Position numbers and translations under genes: made by a program. Positions 20,160-33,500 of a DNA stretch of 64,000 nucleotides are shown here, piece by piece. The notes beneath the pieces are model-generated. The model searched no databases, had not been told where the DNA came from, and was given only the letters and a program-made list of their open reading frames with translations. The first letter of the stretch is position 1; each line of letters begins with the position of its first letter. The stretch comes from Antedon bifida (taxonomy: Eukaryota; Echinodermata; Crinoidea; Comatulida; Antedonidae): contig OY727098.1 in the NCBI GenBank assembly GCA_963402885.1, positions 22,554,717 through 22,618,716 of the forward strand. The letters run 5' to 3'.

Positions 20160-21640
20160 ACTTACAGTGGCTGTTGGCCTTGTTGTAGCACTGTTTCACA
20201 GCTTGTGGATATAATAAGCCTAACTGAGGCAGTTGAAAACTATATTGAAATTTGAGGCAACTTTATGCAAATGTTTTCTGTTTTGCTGTTACTGCACCTA
20301 TCGATAGAGCAGCTGCCTTTTCATTATGCAAGTGGGATGTGAGTCAGAAACTATTACATTTTATTATTTAGGCCTATATGTACGAATGTAAACAAGGCAG
20401 GAAATACACCTCAAAACAAACTAATGTGGTTCGAGAGCGGATGATTAAACTCCCTCAACACACCAGTATTTCAAAGTCATCACATAAATAACATTAAATA
20501 CGTGGCGCAAAGAGAATTTAAGAAACGGTTTAACTTTCGTTTTAAGTTTTCTTTAGGCCTAAAAAATACATAGCTACATTAACGATCAGTTAAAAATGCC
20601 TAAAAATAGGCATCCTCATAACTCATTTTCTGCTTTTCTAATTTTATTTCACTTACTTTGTTGATTAATTTGTCGATCTTGCCATTAAATATGTTTTATT
20701 TTAAAATTATTCCAAAAATTATTATATTAAATTGAAAAGGGATTAATTTCGCTCTTTCACAATACTTGGAATTTATACTTTTAATTGTTCTGTATCTTGA
20801 TAATTTTCACGAATAAATTGAATAAATCTCATTTGTATATTTTTATAAAGATACGAACTTTTTTCATTTATATGTTTGTATTTGTGTAAATTACTTGACT
20901 TTGAAGATTCGGTTGGCGATTCTCATTCTAGAGATCTTCATCTTAAATTGTGATCAATTTATTATCATGGGCGGTTTAGAGTTTCTCTATGCCTGCAAAT
21001 TTATAAATAATTTATGTAAACAGTAAATCTTGAAATGGTAAATAAATATGTTAAAATCGATCTATAATTTAACTTGTTTTACTGTATTATTTCTTTTTCC
21101 TTACTATATTGGTTGACATATTCTTCGATTTAAACTAACTTGATGTTTATATTTCATTAATTTCTTTTTATGTGTTATGCTCGAATAAAATAAAATAACT
21201 AGCTTTCTAGATCCTTCGTCAAAGTGAGTATTTTATACCATTGATTTTTATAGCTTGTTTGCAAGCCCGTCCCTACTGTATATGTATAAACACCTGGGAA
21301 AATAGGACAACAAACGTGTAGGACTATATGATTATAATACCCATGATGTGTATGTCTAGAATCTAACTTAACGATTTCTACTTATTTCATATTTTATTCC
21401 AATTCGTATTCCACAGCAAGAACCTCCTAATTTTACTTTATAGGCTAGATAAAAAAAAAAAAAAAAAAACATACAATAAATAATTAATGAATTGATTACA
21501 TTAGACGATCATATTGAAAATCTCATAAATTTCTTTTCTTTTTCTTCTTGAGAATCATTTTCGGGTTGTGCTATATTTAGGCCTATAATTTTTTTTAAAT
21601 AATCGCGATCATAATTATTGAAATTGTTCGGGCGTTACTG
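20160..21640. other. AT-rich intergenic sequence
   Basis: No gene, RNA or complete transposon is recognisable. It contains an A18-type run near 21452-21469. Confidence 0.5.
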
Positions 21641-22160
21641 TAGTTGTCCAGTGGGTAGTTACCCTATTATCATCGATGACGTAATTCATATTAGCATAAC
21701 ATACCCTTTGACCTCTCTCATTAATTTTACACGAAATTAACCACGACGATCGAACGACACGACGGGGGAGAAAGGAGAGGTGGTGTGGCGCGAGCGATTA
21801 TAGTGATCGTGAAAAAGTCAGGCCTAGCCACTGCAGTTGTTAGGTACAGTCTAGGCTAGAGTAATGTATGGAAAGTGACGAATGTGTCATTTAAACAGTT
21901 AGATTTTAGATATTTATTTGCACCCAATTATATTTCAAGGCTTATTATACGTGAGCCTTCATTAATTACGACCATGCACGAACGCTGGACTTAAAATCTA
22001 ACCTCACTTTTTATAGGCTGGCGACACACACTAACATCTTCATTTAGCCGCCGGTAGGTACGTGTTCAGTGGTGGTGTGGTGAAGGCTATTACCACTATT
22101 GTGTGCAGTGACACCGTGGCAACACTGCAACTCAGGAGCTCTGCTCTTCATTGTAAAAGG
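21640..22160 (+). promoter_or_regulatory. Probable MAST promoter and non-coding first exon region
   Basis: A CpG-richer block contains ATCGATGACGTAAT (CRE/ATF-like, 21671-21684), ACGACGATCGAACGACACGACG and GGCGCGAGCGATTATAGTG. Possible donors follow (CCGCCG/GTAGGT near 22051; TAAAAG/GTGGGA near 22161). It precedes the acceptor of the SAM exon (23026) by about 1 kb. The exact start site and donor cannot be fixed from sequence. Confidence 0.35.
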
Positions 22161-22583
22161 TGGGATGGTTACTGAGCTTTTTTTTTTGTAAAATAAGATA
22201 CATTTTGACAGATTCCTATTGAATATGGATCGACGATTATTCAGTCAACAGACACTGGCGCACGGATATATACTAGGCCTAGGTAGGGCCTCTAGGCCTA
22301 TATATAGGCTTAGGCAGACAGGAATTTATTTAATAAGTAGGCTGAACTAGCTCGTCTATTTTTTTTACATTTATAATTATATAATAAATGATAAAGCAGA
22401 TTTATTAGTTGATTGGTTAGGAAGTGACTATCAACACCATTGGCGTTAACTATGCAATGTCACATGTGTTTTATGGTGCTTTATCTCTCTATATATGGCG
22501 AATGGATTTCAGATAATAATAATATTAATAATAACAAATATTTATTTATTATATACTATGATGTTATCCAAATTCCTTCACTT

Positions 22584-22650
22584 GCACTGATGAAGGGCTA
22601 GTGTTGCCCGAAAGCTCTGCTAACTTTTCTGGCTGTTTTACTTTATCGTT
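22584..22650 (+). mobile_element. Penelope-like tail fragment
   Basis: CACTGATGAAGGGCTAGTGT then TGCCCGAAAGCTCTGCTAAC has the CTGATGA(A/G)G...CGAAA(A/G)C(T/G)C word order of Penelope-like 3' tails. No reverse transcriptase is present. Confidence 0.4.
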
Positions 22651-22859
22651 TTGATTTAGCTTTTCGCTTTTTTTTTGTATCTCCATTGAGATAGCGATTA
22701 AGAATCAGTAAATGATCCAGGATTTAGGCGAGGTGAGGGCGAGGACTTAGAATTGTATAATGAAGTGCTGAACTTGTCCTATCTTTTGCGTTGCACATTT
22801 AAAAACAATTTAGATTGGGTGCGAGAAAGTGACATTTTGGCAGCCCAACACAACATCCC

Positions 22860-22871
22860 TCCCCCCCCCCC
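22860..22871. repeat. Poly-C run
   Basis: A short C homopolymer tract lies between the putative promoter and the SAM exon. Confidence 0.9.
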
Positions 22872-22944
22872 CTCTTCCCTGGGTATGCGGGATGCGGGAT
22901 ATGAGAATTAAGGTACACAGTACACAAATGGAGCATCAAGGCTT

Positions 22945-22975
<31 letters not shown>
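22945..22975. repeat. (TAGA)n microsatellite
   Basis: Nearly eight uninterrupted TAGA units lie 52 bp upstream of the SAM exon acceptor. Confidence 0.97.
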
Positions 22976-22976
<1 letters not shown>

Positions 22977-23026
22977 AAAAGGAAGTATTAATTGGTGAAA
23001 TAAATTTGTCTTTAATACCTCTACAG

Positions 23027-23317
23027 GGTTGAGTACAGAATGGAACGACAATGACAACGCCGAGTGATTTTGTGACACCGCCATCATCCCCCCGTAAATT
23101 GCTTGTTGCCTTTTTGTGTCGCCATCATCTTGAAGATTGCATACGTTTCTTTGCAAACGATTATACTATCGATGACTTCCGTGCCTTGACTGAAGATGAC
23201 TTGGAAGACATTGGCATTACATGTGCTAAAACTCGCGAGAAATTAATGCGATCGGTATCAGCTGCTCGAGAAGAATTCGATGAAAATGAACAGTCTGTGC
23301 AAGATGAGGATTCAGAG
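23027..23317 (+). CDS. MAST: SAM-domain exon of the MAST gene
   Basis: The acceptor is CTCTACAG at 23026 and the donor GAG/GTAAGT at 23318. The ATG at 23051 opens 89 codons, MTTPSDFVTPPSSPRK and onward. A SAM domain runs from about residue 20 to 70: LEDCIRFFANDYTIDDFRAL, then TEDDLEDIGI and TREKLMRSV, the usual L-x3-I...F...D...L-x-LTE-x-DL-x-x-(L/I)GI...R-x-K-(L/I) pattern. It ends in an acidic tail (DENEQSVQDEDSE) that runs straight into the acidic start (SDFDDELHAVE) of the next exon in phase 0. A four-codon uORF (ATG 23041, ATGGAACGACAATGA) overlaps the start. SAM domains mediate oligomerisation or protein docking. Confidence 0.85.
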
Positions 23318-24502
23318 GTAAGTTTGTTACTGTACTTTTTAAAATTGATAAATTAAAAAGATTAATATGATTTTATCATAATGAATTAAGGTGCACCTTA
23401 TCATAATGTCATACAGAGAGACTGGGTTAAGTTCTCGACAAGTCCCAGTCTACTCAGCTGATAAATACCTGGTTGAAAATACAATGGGAGGATAAGGCAA
23501 CGCGGAAAGGAGCTGGCCACCCTACCATATACTGTAATGTAATGCCGAGGCTTAGTAAAATGAACTCCTAATGGCTCATTCCCCTACGTTCAGGAATGAA
23601 TACAGGACTTACCTTCACCTTTATCATAATTACAAAAATGTTAATATCAATCATTCACTGAAGGTAAAAAGGTAAAGATTGTCCTCAAGCTTAACTGGAA
23701 ATGGGATGGATTAGGCCCTCAGCCAGTAGTGCGGCGCGACCAGATCAGCAGCACATTGCGAGACGATCCCCTACTCTTTTCGAATATTAAATGTACTGTA
23801 CCAAGTGTACTATACAGTATGTATACAGAACCGCTGGAATTACGTCCCATTTGAAGGATGAGGCAATGAGAGTAATCAGTTTGGTACAGATAGGCTCGAA
23901 CCCATGTCTATCACATGCTGGTCCGATATTATTACACCATCACTCTCCGATATAATACAACACTCGATAGTCCCAGACGGTCTCCCATCCAGAACACAAC
24001 CGGGCCCAACATTGCTTAACTTTCGTGATCTTATGAGAACCGAAATATTCAAAATAATTAAATGTATACTTGTATGGTAAAAGGAGAATTGCTTCTCTAC
24101 ACGAACAACAGGTTTCTTGTCTCTGGATCTGTGTTTCAATGCAGTACAGTACACTATGGCCTCAAAGAGTTGAACATGACTCTTCAATTAATAATTTTTA
24201 GGATAGTTTGAAATTTGTTATGCAGCAAAGTCATTAAGTTAGCATTTATTATCTTTCTTCATCCTGGCTGTTGGGTAAACTTGATACTTTATAGTTTACA
24301 TTATCATTCATATTGCACAATGGTGTCCTATTATAGTTCAAAGTTATAAATATAATCATAATACTGTAGATGACACCACCACTGTCACTAACCTCGTCAT
24401 CACATTTACAGTTCTATTACAAGTTGATATCACCACTTACTACTATCAACAACACTATCATAGATAGATACTAAAGTACTTAGTACTACCAGTGCCACCC
24501 AA

Positions 24503-24534
<32 letters not shown>

Positions 24535-27500
24535 TCATCATAATTGGGTGCCACTAAAACCATCATCATCTTCTACCACCATCCTAACTATTAACGATCA
24601 TTTCCTTTTTTAAACCACAAACAATCAATGTAATCAAAGTCTTCCGGATTATGAAGTCTTTTAACTTCCTGTTGACTACTTGATTACTTAGGATCTGTTT
24701 CTGCTGCATAGCACCGAGTAAAAATATGATTTCTGCTAAATTGGTGCTCCCAAATAACTGTCGTCGACAATAAATGATACTATAGTTAGTTGACCAATCA
24801 AATAACTGTTATGTCGCGTTGCATGCATCTAAAAGTTGCCCGATTGGGTTTTTTGAACCATTATTTTCCGGCTGCCATTTAACCAGTTATTGACAATTTT
24901 TCCTGTTTCTACTGCAAAGATATTGGGGTTAATTTATTCACACGGTTAATAATCAGTTATTTTTTCACAGCAGAAACAGGATTTTTTTAACTTGACATTC
25001 TTAATCTAAAGATGAAATGAGTAAACGACTCCAGCAACTCAACTATGAATTAGTAGATTCCAATCAAATGAAACATGGCCATTGAAATATTCAAAGTAGT
25101 TAAATGTCAAAATTCAAAATTAGTTTGTACAATTTCTTGATAAACGATAGTAATTATGCGAATGGATTAAAATGCCAATGGCACTGAATGTATGCTTGTA
25201 CGGTAAAAGGAGAGTTGCCTCTCTACACCAACAGGTTTCTTGTCTCTGGACTTTAAAACGTCAATATTTTGATATGCCTGTTATTAGAGTGAAGATAGGT
25301 TTATCATCAGACTCCATTTTGGTAAGTATGAAGTAACGTACGTTACTTGTGTTAAGAATTGATTTTGCAAATTTAAATATTGTTTTGCTTCAAAGTTATT
25401 AAAACTATAGTAAAGAATTCACATTCCTTCCAGTAATGTGGTTGTTTTTAATTCGATGCAAATAGTGTGTTGCTAAAAAAATCTTCTTATTTTTATATTT
25501 TGAAATAGTTTTCAAGTATTAAGTCTTGTATATTGCAAAACATAGATTTTTAATTTTAGAAATAGGATGATGTAATTCGTAGAGGTTTAAGATCACAGCT
25601 TGTTTTGGGTGTGTATCGAGACCGATACAAATGCGTCAAGACCAGTAGAGGTTTACACCTGACAAGTTTGCCCTAAGGTTATCAATCCCAGCATGCTTTC
25701 TTAATGTACCTTATTGTGCAGATGACTCATATAAATAGTCAGCTATAATATTTATTATTTATGTTGGTGGTACAGTAATGGAAAATACATAAAATATGAT
25801 ATTTTTGATTTTTTTTTTCAATTCAACTATATACACTACTGATAACTAAAATAGTCTAATCCGAATGCCGGCTACATTTTTAATGTTTACTGTTCAAATT
25901 GGTATTTAATAAATATTCTCTGTAATTTTATTTAGTAAGAAATCAAAATTATACTGTTTCTGCAGTAAATTTCATTTTAATAATGTATAATTTTGATTAG
26001 TTTCAAAGTAGAAGTATATGAGGCAGTCACTAAGGATACCTTCTATTAAACAAATTTGTATTCTATTGTGATTTGTTTATTTATCAACCCAAAACATTAT
26101 CTCCCCAAAAAAATTAGTACTACAGTACTGCAGCTTATGCTTGAGAATATTAAGCAAATTAATAAGGTGGCTTCAAATATTATATTTCATTTTTCATTAG
26201 TCTTCAGCACTTTGAACATAATGTAAAATAATATGGAAAACCAATTAAAGGAACATGCTGGATTATATTCAACAAAATTAAAAATGATAATTATTATCAT
26301 CACAAAGTTTATCCTAACAGTGAGTTTATCTAACTGTAAACATTCAGTATTGATAACTACAGTACACTAGGTCCAGTTTGGCAATGTTTTTCTATGTCCT
26401 TTATACTCTACTATACATTATCCAAATCCCTTTAAGTACATGCCTACTCTACAGTAAGCATTGATAGATATGCAATGAGATGATCATTGAATCTAGAATA
26501 TTCATCGTATGCACTTCACTGGATAGATTACTTCGGCACTCGTGCTAGGCATGGTTGCAGTACCGTATCACACTGTAATCGTCAGTCATTGCTGGAGGAT
26601 GTATATTATAGTTTTAATCAACGTTTTAGTAGTAGTATAATAGCGACTTGTAGTACGGAATGGTCATCATAATTATTTCTAACATTTTCTGGTCAGCATG
26701 GTTGACCTACGAAAAAAGAGAGGATCTATTGTATCCATGGTAAATATTGACTTTTTATTTCTATATTTACTAGGTGTTGCCAATAAATTCTTCAAGTTTT
26801 TCAAAATAATATTCTTCATCTAATTATCATAACACTAGCATCCTTATATATTTTCTTGATCCATTGATTTTTGGAAGCATGTAATTCATTACAGGCTACA
26901 GTATCGTAACTTCTACAATATATTCCTACCATAAAACATTGATTACCGTAGTATAATTTATTGTAATGCTTGTATTAAATTCCATTGTAATGTAAACACA
27001 AGAGAATGAAGGAAACGTGTGTTAGTATTAAACTGTAATACAGATTGGTTGGTAGAAAAATATGGTTGGTGCAGTTGTTACAATTCTATAGACAAAACGT
27101 TGAAAGTCCATGTTGGTTGGATGGGATCAGTATTTAGAAATCTCACCATGGAGCAACTAGTCTCAACTTTTGTAAGATGAATACAAGTTATTAATTGTTG
27201 ATATAATATTTTAATTGTTTTAACTCAGAGCAAATGAATTTCTCTTTTGGAGATTAATAAAATTATTCTGATTCTGATAAAATGAGTCTCTGCCACCACA
27301 CCCTTCCACCAACCCCTCCCACTCCCAACTCTCCGTATATAAGCAGGTACAAACTGGTAGGGCACTTGGCCTTACATTATATTTTAATGATATGCCACTG
27401 CCCTCTTCCAATCTACCAACTTTCTATCCTCAACATTTAAAAAAAAAATATTAAGATATCATAAATTATAATTTTAAAGTTTGTTATTTTTCATACTGTA

Positions 27501-30500
27501 GTACTAGGCCTAGAGTACATAGAAAAAAAGATGTACAGTAATACTTATTATTTTGTTTTCATATAAATGTTAGGTTCATAAAACTTCAGTATACCTTATG
27601 AACTTTTAGTACATGATATAAAATATTAAGATATCATAAATTATAATTTTAAAGTTTGTTATTTTTCATACTGTACTACTAGGCCTAGAGTACATAGAAA
27701 ACAAGATGTACAGTAATACTTATTATTTTGTTTTCATATAAATGTTAGGTTCATAAAACTTCAGTATACCTTATGAACTTTTAGTACATGACATTTATAG
27801 AGATTTAAGTATACATTACTTTACTGAGTGACACAATTTTATTACACAGGAAGCTGTATTTAATAGCAATTCACAGTTTGATAAACCATAGCTCCTGTAC
27901 ATTAAGAACATTAAAGATACTAATAACTAAGTATTGGTAATAACAATCGTTTAGTTTCAATTTCATAAATATTGTTTATGGAAAAATAATACCATACTGT
28001 ATGATCAAATCCCATGCTCTAGTATAATCCCACCCCCTAATTTTCCATAAATTTCAAACACAAGGGACTACAATTTTTTATTTGGTTATTATGGTAGATT
28101 GTTGCAATTATCACCTACTAAGAACTAATTTATCAAGATTATTCATTAGAGGTGCCCCATATTAATAATTAGCAATATTTACCTGTAAATAACATGATGA
28201 AAAACATTGTTGTACAGTATCCTCTTAAAAAAGATGTTAAGACAAATGTTTGCAAACAGATATTGTAATCATATACTGTGTCATACTGTATTTACTGTAT
28301 CGTAGGTAGTAAATGATAATCATCTATATAAGCTGTAATGTGTATAAAATTTGTTTGGATGTACCCTTTTTTATTTTCAATATTGACCTTTTAAAACGGT
28401 GATCATTGATACATTATGTTAAGTTTGGAATAGAAACGCATGCACCATATTTAAAATTGTTTCATAAAGGCAGTGGTCTGCTTACCGGAGGAATTTTGTC
28501 TCAACCAGTATCCTATATTTATAGAAATTGTTAATATATTTATTAGTTAGTATGAGCTAAGCTTTTATACTTACATGGGCACCTGCAGTTTTGTATTAAT
28601 TTGTATGAAAAAGGCATGATGATCTGTGATAGGCTAGGCTTGGATCCAAGAATGAATCATCCAGTCCTGTTTCTAAATGGATTCAATCCAGTGTTTGGAA
28701 GATCCCTGTATACACTAGGATTTTGTACTGTAAAGCTGAACTAGTGATTAGAAATGCTTGGAGTCGGAGATGCTGTCCCTTATGTGTGTACTCGGACAAT
28801 GGGCATCCAAATTAAATGGTTTTATGGGCGGTTTTGGTAACTGGGTTACAAAAACTATTCTGACTGTTTCATGTCCATTTGTGGCTATTGCGTTTGACCA
28901 TAAGGTAAGTACGTAAGTAAGTTTGACCATTCTACTGATATATTATCATCATCATCAAATTAACGGCCAATGGTGGTAGATGAACAACCTTGTTAAAATG
29001 ATTGGATCATTTTAATATATATAAAAGCAGATGTTCATAAATATTCTCTATACTGTAGGCCTAATTTAGATATTTATATTAATTTATTACCGTAAGTAAA
29101 TTTTGTTCATAAATGTTTAATAAATAATTTACAGAAATAAATTGTTTAATTATTTATAGCTAAAAATGGTAAGTCTTGATTTCCTTTAATAGATACATGA
29201 TAAAAAAAAAACTTCAACAAATAACTGGAAAAACTTATTGAATCTACACCCCTTTGCATTAAGGGTGTCCCTGTAGTCTTTGAATGTTTAACATTAAATA
29301 TGCATTTCTGTCCAATAGCTTATCTGTACATTGCATTAATAACATCAACTCAATATCTTCTAATGTGTCATTACTTTTCTCGTGTTTGAATGGAAATTTA
29401 TTATTCAATTGTACACATTCAGTTTCTAACAAGCATTTTCCTGTGAAATGACACCCAGGGTATTGATTACCGCGAAGACTTTACAAAATGAATTTATAAA
29501 TCAAAGTAGAAATAGCGCTTAATGTTTGGTAATTATATTACTGTTGTACATTGAGTCACAAATGCATTACTTGGGTTACATGTGTAGTACATTTGCATTT
29601 TTTGCCTCCATGCAATCATTCAAAATTAGCCCTGTGTTTTAGCCTGCCTTCTAGCATAATAATTCCTATGGTTTGGGCATGGCACATGTGTGCACGACCA
29701 TTTGTACGTTTGTAAATCTTTGATTGTAATTTGGTTTCTGGCTGTGTGGCTCACAATATTGTCAATCTCAAATCCTAAGTTTAAAGATTTATTGTCCCCC
29801 AAAAACATGAAAAATTAAGATTAATTAAATCAGACTTTGAATATGTTATTTTGTAGTTAAAATAAATTAATCACTTCTTTAGAAAAAAAAAATGTAAACA
29901 AATTATGTTTTCACTTATAAAATGACAAAATAAATGGTTAAATTCAACCAAAAACACCAATTGACCATTTTTTTTTTCAATCCAATTTTTGGTCAAAGTG
30001 GATAGCTATTTTGTTACATTAAAATGGCATATTCAACAACAATTTTAAGAATTATTTTTTCAGGGGGACAATACATCTTTAATAAGTCTGTTTAAACATT
30101 TTGTTTATTTCAAGCCCAGGACAAGACAAGTTTTTTTCATAATTTTTTAATTGTAAATACTTTACATGTTTTTCCTAAAATGGTAAATCCATGATTATAA
30201 TTAATCTTATTTTATCTATTTCAATGCATCCACCCATCCATAATTTTGCTATTCATATCGTTTAGTTCACTCGGGGAAAAATTGACATATTGAATATTAG
30301 AGAGATAGATTTTGCCCTGTAAATACTTAATTATAGATAATAGTTGATCCGCACTACTCATCACTGTAGTAAGCATTGGGAATTAAATGAGATCCATGTA
30401 CTAAGATCCTAACACGCAAACTGTTAGTATTTAGGTTGTAGACTAAAACAACCTTGTACTTATCTTAAAATTAAATTATTCTAAAATTTAAATTTATAAA

Positions 30501-33500
30501 GAAACCAATTTTCTGTAGTTTGTAATTTTTATTAGATGGTCATGATTAGATATTACACTGTCAAATTTTCTACTGTATAAAAATAAATTAATGAAATCTA
30601 TAAAATGATGTTGATTAAAATTTACAAAATTTGAATCCCTTAAGGGGACACCTTGAAAATCCAACAAAGTGTTCCTTGAATAGAGGGTGTTGACATTAGT
30701 GTTATAAAACATACCCTCTCGTTCCTTTCATGGGAAATAGATTTGTCCCCAAAGAAAGGGTTCTACTGTTTTTTAATTCCAATTTCATTAACAATAAAAA
30801 CCAAACAAGGTTAAAACCTAAGATTACTATATTTAGCCTTTGGTGTGGCTTGAGTGTGAATATTCTATGATACGGATTGAATCTCTTGCACTGTATTTTC
30901 ACAGTTTAAGCATTGGTAGCCTGGTTGGAGTTTACTTGTCTAGATTTGGTTTCACATTCCTCTCTCCAGGTTTATTTTTTCCAGACAGAATTCTACTGAG
31001 TGAATATCAATAGGCAACATCTTGCATACTGTATTACAGACATCCTATATAAAGGCTCCTAAGAATCAAATCGGTTTGCTCGATATTTTGAGTGATCTCC
31101 TGTCTCCCACTAAAGGTGCAATTTATCCCAATTTGGATACAAAAAAACATCTCGGTTGTAATACATTTTGGCAACGCATTTTCAACATCAACATTTTCCA
31201 CCCAGTGCATATATCAGCATTTACACACACTTGAAAACCACTTGGTTTACTCATTACTCTAATGTTCTGTCTACACTATCAAACTGTATGTGACAATAAA
31301 ATGTAATGTGCCTATATATGGACACGATGACATCATATCAATACCATATTTGAGCACATCATATTTTTTTTGTCAAACTGGTTTGATAGTGTAGACAGAG
31401 CTTAGGTTACCTATGTACCTTTGAGTTTGGATAAGGTGGGAACACCAATTTACAGTGAACTTTCATTGTTTTTATTCATCATACAGTAAATTCCTTTCCC
31501 ATCTCCTTTCCCATCCTTTCATCATCCTACCTCTGTCCTTTGAATTCATCTGTATCATCAGCCTTTAATTTTAAATAAAATCATGAAATATAACTTAAAT
31601 TTACATTCTGTCTAATATTACTCACTAATTTCTCAAGGTCATAAATCATCACTTATAAATATTAGTAAAAAGTAGCAACAAAATATTAGTTTAAGGTTGG
31701 CAGGAAATTAAACAGTTTTGAAGGAAATTGGTAATTTACATAGTTGCTCGGTGGAATACTGGTCCATGTTGTAGGTAATGGTCGTCTGTATGTAAACAAG
31801 ATATTATAGGATGAACATTTGAAGTACTACTAATCAACATTAAAGGACGTCTCTAATTTCAGCATGTAAATGGATTCATCAAACCAATGAGAAAACAACC
31901 CAATAGTCACTTATGTGTGTGTTAGTATATTACGTTCTGTGTTTTGCTTCTGTATTAGTTATTGATAAATTAAATGCTAACTGTATATATTTATGCAGAA
32001 TATCCACACATGCACTGCAGATAAAACAGCCATTTCAACCATATTACATTGTGGGTTTTGTATTGACTGTTGTACTATGATGATGCCATCAAATAAACAG
32101 AACTCTTGACTAGCACCTCAGTGTCATCTCCATAGATATTCAAGTGCCCTTATTGATGTTTCCAAATCCAATGATTGTGTTTAACAGTTTCTGAAGGATA
32201 TTCTTGACTTACAAAAATTCATCACTGACATAGCAATTTATATATCCTAATAGTTTCACAAAGAAAAATGAAAATAATTAATTTTCAGTTAAATTCAAGT
32301 GTTGCTGGTATTTTTTATTGAGTGTTCAGTAGGTGTTAATGTCTTCCTACGTAACACATGCAAAAATGAATATTAATTGCACAGATGCATAATGATAAAA
32401 AGAATACAGTTACAATAATGATCATAAGTTATAGTTGGAACTAAAAGAACTTATTGTTTTGTGTTAACCATAACAATATTACAGACATATAAAGTGTTTT
32501 TAAAATTCAACACACCTTGAATTTTCGATGTGTTTCATGTGTTTTCATCAGAAGAATCCTAAGATGTTATGAGGATTGATGACCTTCTATGACCTGGTGA
32601 TATTTTTATACCAGCAAGACTAAGGAAGGGGCATGCTTCCGCTACAAGTAAAATAACCATGTGCATAATTTACTCCCAATTTCTTGACATTTTGTAATAT
32701 AGCAATTAGTATCATAAAGGTGGTCAGTATATATTTTAAATCATTTGTCGCTATTAGTATTAAACTGTAAAATCTTGACCAATTTGTAATCTTTAGTATT
32801 GGGATGTGTTCATACTCTCTTTTTCTTTCTAGACACCATTTTCTGATAGATTTCTTGTTACTGTATCATTTTTGTTTGAGAATCCTCGCTTCACTATGTA
32901 TAACAGACTAATATTGATTTTATTGATTTATGACAAGTAAAGCCCTGTCCAAGTCAATCAAATGACTTCCCTTATTGGCTGCACAATTCCACCAATGCCA
33001 CGCCTTCATAAGCTTGATGTCACTTCACACTATAATTTATAATAAAATATTATATTTTTCACTGAAGATAATTTTATATTCTCGCAAATAAGGATATTGC
33101 TCAAAATGTTGATAAAGAGTATATTTTTTTTAATAAAGTACATTTTTTTTTCAATGGATTGATAGATTAATATTTTCCCCAGACTTGTTTCTGTGCCAAT
33201 ATTCTTCACTCTGTATGCTAACATAACATAGACAATGCTTAATGTATAGGTTATTGAATGATGATCCTAATGGATAATAGTTAAATGTTAATCTTTTCAT
33301 CATGTCTGCCGCCATTTTCACTATCATTGTTTTCGTTGTTTATCGTTGTTACCATTTTCACTTCCTGTCATTTTTTTTCAACAGAATTGTTCTAAATTGA
33401 AAAGCTGATAGTATTTCTGAGTTGTCACTACAATTTTTAATTGAACTGAGTGCTTTTCATAAAATAATTAATTTAATAACTTGCTATATCATTGATTTGA

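Noticed and set aside
23876-24187. 103-codon minus-strand frame
   Set aside because: Lies over the 5S/tRNA composite SINE; explained by non-coding repeat sequence.
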